In this document: positions 3,931 through 5,813 of the stretch, one piece after another
Numbering within the stretch: position 1 is the stretch's first letter
How the letters are laid out: each line of letters opens with the position of its first letter
Origin: Gemmatimonadota bacterium
GTDB taxonomy: Bacteria; Gemmatimonadota; Gemmatimonadetes; JACCXV01
Length of the DNA stretch: 5,813 bases
NCBI GenBank assembly: GCA_013696835.1
Contig: JACCXV010000015.1
Location: forward strand, 1-5,813
Direction of reading: 5' to 3'
Position numbers and translations under genes: made by a program
The notes under the pieces: generated by a model
What the model saw: only the letters and a program-made list of their open reading frames with translations
What the model was told of the DNA's origin: nothing
Database searches by the model: none

Positions 3931-5813
3931 ATGCATTCCATGAGCGAGTCGCTCGACCCGGCGGCGTGCTCGCCGCGCGCCCCAACGATTGCCGTGCGGG
4001 GCGCTGGCCGTCCCGTCGCTGCGCCAGCCCCGGGCAGGGAGCGTCGCTCCGGTCATGACCGCCTCTTCACAGGCGCCTACCTGATCGGGGCCGCCACGAT
4101 CGCCTGCGGCCTGCTTGCAGTGCCGGCGCTGCCGGTGGAGGGGCAGGCACCGCAGCAGGGCACCGTAGCGCAGTGGGACGCTTCGCTGTTCAGCCAGCCC
4201 GGCCAGCGCAGCCTCTTCCTGCGCACTCCCAACGGCGGAAACTTCGGCCTGCCCCTGGGTGCCGCCGACGTGAACGGTGATGGACGCGACGACGCCCTGC
4301 TGTGTGCCTTCGCCGCGGCGGAGGCTTTTCTCTTCCTGTCGCCGCCGCAGATCGCCGGGATTCGAGAAGGGGTCGCCACGCCGGGTGAGGTCACGCGGAT
4401 CGCCGGCGTGCCGTCGCTGGGAGTGGAGTGCTCCGCCGGCGACGTGAACGGGGACGGCTTCGCGGACCTCGTGCTGGGCGCGCCCGCGGTGGCGGTCGGC
4501 GGCCAGCCCGGAGCGGGTGCGGTCTACGTCGTCTTCGGATCCCCGTCGCCGCCGGCGCAGGTCGACGTCACGTCGCGCTCGCAGGCGCTCGAGATCGGTG
4601 GCGCCGAGGCGGGCGACCACTTCGGCGTGTGGGTGGACGCGCTCGACGTGGACGGCGACGGGATCGAGGACATCCTGATCGGAGCCCCCGACGCGGACGG
4701 CCCCGCCAATGCGCGGCAGAATGCCGGTGAGGCGCACGTCGTCTACGGCGGCGCAGACCTCGCTCCGGGCGCGACGCGCATCCTGACGCTCGAAGCCGCG
4801 GGGCGGGTGTTCACGGTTCTCGGCGCCGAGGCTGGCGACAAGGCTGGCAGCGCGCTGGACGCGGGGCGGATCGACGGTGGCCCCGTCGCGGAGCTCGTGG
4901 TGGGATCGGCGCTGAACCGCGCCGCGCAGGCGGTGTTCGGGGGTGCCTCCGACGCGGCGGACGGCCCCGACGGCAGCCGGCCCGAGGCGGGGGAGGTCGC
5001 AATCGTGTTCGATCCCGCCCGCGGCCGGACACTGGACCTCGCCGCTCCGAGCGCCGACGTCGCCGTCATCTACGGCGCCGATGCGCGTGACTTCGCCGGT
5101 GAGGAAGTGGACGTGGGCGATGCCGATGGTGACGGCTTCGGGGACGTGCTCGTGGGCGCGCTGACCGGCAACGGCTTCGCGAATCTGCGCGGCGAGTTCG
5201 CGGGGGAGGCCTACCTCGTCTATGGCGGTCCCGGCCTGCGCGGCCAGCGCATCGACCTGCGCACGCCCCCGCCTGGAGTGACCGCCTTCTTCGGGCCCTC
5301 CGCCGGCGGCATCACCGGTGACACGGCGCGCTTCATCGACATCGATGGCGACGGACGCGCAGAGGTGTTCATCGGCAGCCCCACCGGCACCTTCCGGGGG
5401 CCCGACGGCCGGGAGCGCACCGGCGCGCTGTTCTTCGTCCGCTCTCCGGCGGGCCGGCTCCCCTCGATCATCGACTTCGACGACCCCACCGCCGTCAGCG
5501 TGCCGCTCGGATTTGTCCTCGCCGCCGACCCGGGCGACATCCTGTCCTACTCCCTCGTCAGGGCGGATGCCGACGGAGACAGCGTGGACGACGTGCTGGT
5601 GAACGGGATGACCGGCTGGGGTCTGAACAACGCGTTCCCCTCGGCGGGCGAAGCCTACGTGATCGACGGGCAGACGCTCGCGGCCTCCCTGCGCCCCTTC
5701 GCGAGTGCGGACGTCACGGGGGACGCGAACGTGGACGTGCGGGACCTGCAGGCGGTGGCGTCCGCCCTCGTCGGCCGGCGCGACCTGTCCGCCGAGGAGC
5801 AGAGGTCGGCGGA
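3931..5813 (+). CDS. Secreted FG-GAP repeat (integrin-alpha-like beta-propeller) protein with C-terminal type I dockerin, partial
   Basis: 627 residues are visible and the gene runs off the window. A long basic n-region (to about 44) precedes a hydrophobic segment (45-67) and a likely signal peptidase I site near G71-Q72-A73, so the protein is exported. Seven FG-GAP-like repeats follow, each with a DxDxDG-type calcium loop and then a hydrophobic strand: loops begin at about residues 113 (DVNGDGRDD), 171, 239, 312 (degenerate, RIDGGPVAE), 397, 470 and 546. Spacing is 58-85 residues, and many repeats end in a GEAYLVYGG-like strand. Seven repeats fit one seven-bladed propeller. After it, DVTGDANVDVRDL (594-606) and the following helix up to LVG (613-615) form the first half of a type I dockerin; the last two bases, GA, fit the Asp opening its second half. 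Such proteins are usually surface or secreted adhesion or binding modules. The start is uncertain: ATG 3892, ATG 3940 and GTG 3994 are alternatives; a weak AGG precedes 3931. Confidence 0.88.
   Translation, partial: MHSMSESLDPAACSPRAPTIAVRGAGRPVAAPAPGRERRSGHDRLFTGAYLIGAATIACGLLAVPALPVEGQAPQQGTVAQWDASLFSQPGQRSLFLRTPNGGNFGLPLGAADVNGDGRDDALLCAFAAAEAFLFLSPPQIAGIREGVATPGEVTRIAGVPSLGVECSAGDVNGDGFADLVLGAPAVAVGGQPGAGAVYVVFGSPSPPAQVDVTSRSQALEIGGAEAGDHFGVWVDALDVDGDGIEDILIGAPDADGPANARQNAGEAHVVYGGADLAPGATRILTLEAAGRVFTVLGAEAGDKAGSALDAGRIDGGPVAELVVGSALNRAAQAVFGGASDAADGPDGSRPEAGEVAIVFDPARGRTLDLAAPSADVAVIYGADARDFAGEEVDVGDADGDGFGDVLVGALTGNGFANLRGEFAGEAYLVYGGPGLRGQRIDLRTPPPGVTAFFGPSAGGITGDTARFIDIDGDGRAEVFIGSPTGTFRGPDGRERTGALFFVRSPAGRLPSIIDFDDPTAVSVPLGFVLAADPGDILSYSLVRADADGDSVDDVLVNGMTGWGLNNAFPSAGEAYVIDGQTLAASLRPFASADVTGDANVDVRDLQAVASALVGRRDLSAEEQRSA
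5710..5813 (+). other. First half of a type I dockerin module
   Basis: Residues 594-627 of the FG-GAP protein. D594, D598, N600, D602 and D605 occupy the positions expected of the EF-hand-like calcium loop of dockerin repeats, followed by the helix LQAVASALVG and a linker (RRDLSAEEQRSA) that in dockerins leads directly into the second loop. The second repeat lies beyond the window. Dockerins bind cohesins; no cohesin is visible here. Confidence 0.75.

Noticed and set aside
2639..3985. 448-aa open frame on the minus strand
   Set aside because: It is antisense to the CobQ-type gene and overlaps the methyltransferase out of frame; Arg/Ala-rich composition without motifs is typical of GC-rich shadow frames.
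1..5813. A mobile element, CRISPR array, defence system or RNA gene
   Set aside because: No transposase, integrase, terminal inverted repeats, spaced direct repeats, nuclease or helicase motifs, or tRNA/rRNA-like segments were seen on either strand.

Overview
The window is very GC-rich (third codon positions are almost all G or C), so most open frames on either strand are shadows. Two Sec/Spase II lipoproteins, an exported methyltransferase and a large secreted calcium-binding repeat protein point to a diderm, high-GC bacterium. The mix of lipoproteins, FG-GAP repeats and a dockerin would fit lineages such as Acidobacteriota, Gemmatimonadota, Myxococcota or Eisenbacteria-like candidate phyla, but the sequence does not settle which. 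No rRNA, tRNA, CRISPR array, transposase or integrase was seen.

Layout: (1) 1-2137, plus strand, a tightly packed operon. The last codons of a probable upstream gene overlap a GTG start (GTGA, 27-30) of a 321-aa lipoprotein. This overlaps by 4 nt (ATGA, 989-992) a 382-aa lipoprotein with a strong AGGAGG site. Neither belongs to a family I can name; both look like beta-rich, possibly lipid-binding envelope proteins with low-complexity tails. (2) 2106-2930, minus strand: a signal-peptide-bearing class I SAM-dependent methyltransferase, convergent with and overlapping the second lipoprotein by 32 bp. (3) 2931-3109: a 179-bp divergent intergenic region with a direct repeat, a GC hairpin next to the downstream start, and an ordered set of partial matches to the cobalamin riboswitch core on the plus strand. 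(4) 3110-3808, plus: a free-standing glutamine amidotransferase domain of CobQ/CbiP (cobyric acid synthase) type, without the N-terminal synthetase domain. (5) 3931-5813, plus, cut by the window end: a secreted protein with seven FG-GAP-like calcium-loop repeats (a likely seven-bladed beta-propeller) followed by the first half of a type I dockerin.

The genes do not form one obvious pathway. The lipoprotein pair is a clear operon. The amidotransferase and its leader could be a cobalamin-responsive unit, and the large repeat protein is probably surface-exposed or secreted. The points most worth checking are the isolated CobQ amidotransferase with its riboswitch-like leader, the exported methyltransferase, and the dockerin on a propeller protein outside any visible cellulosome context.
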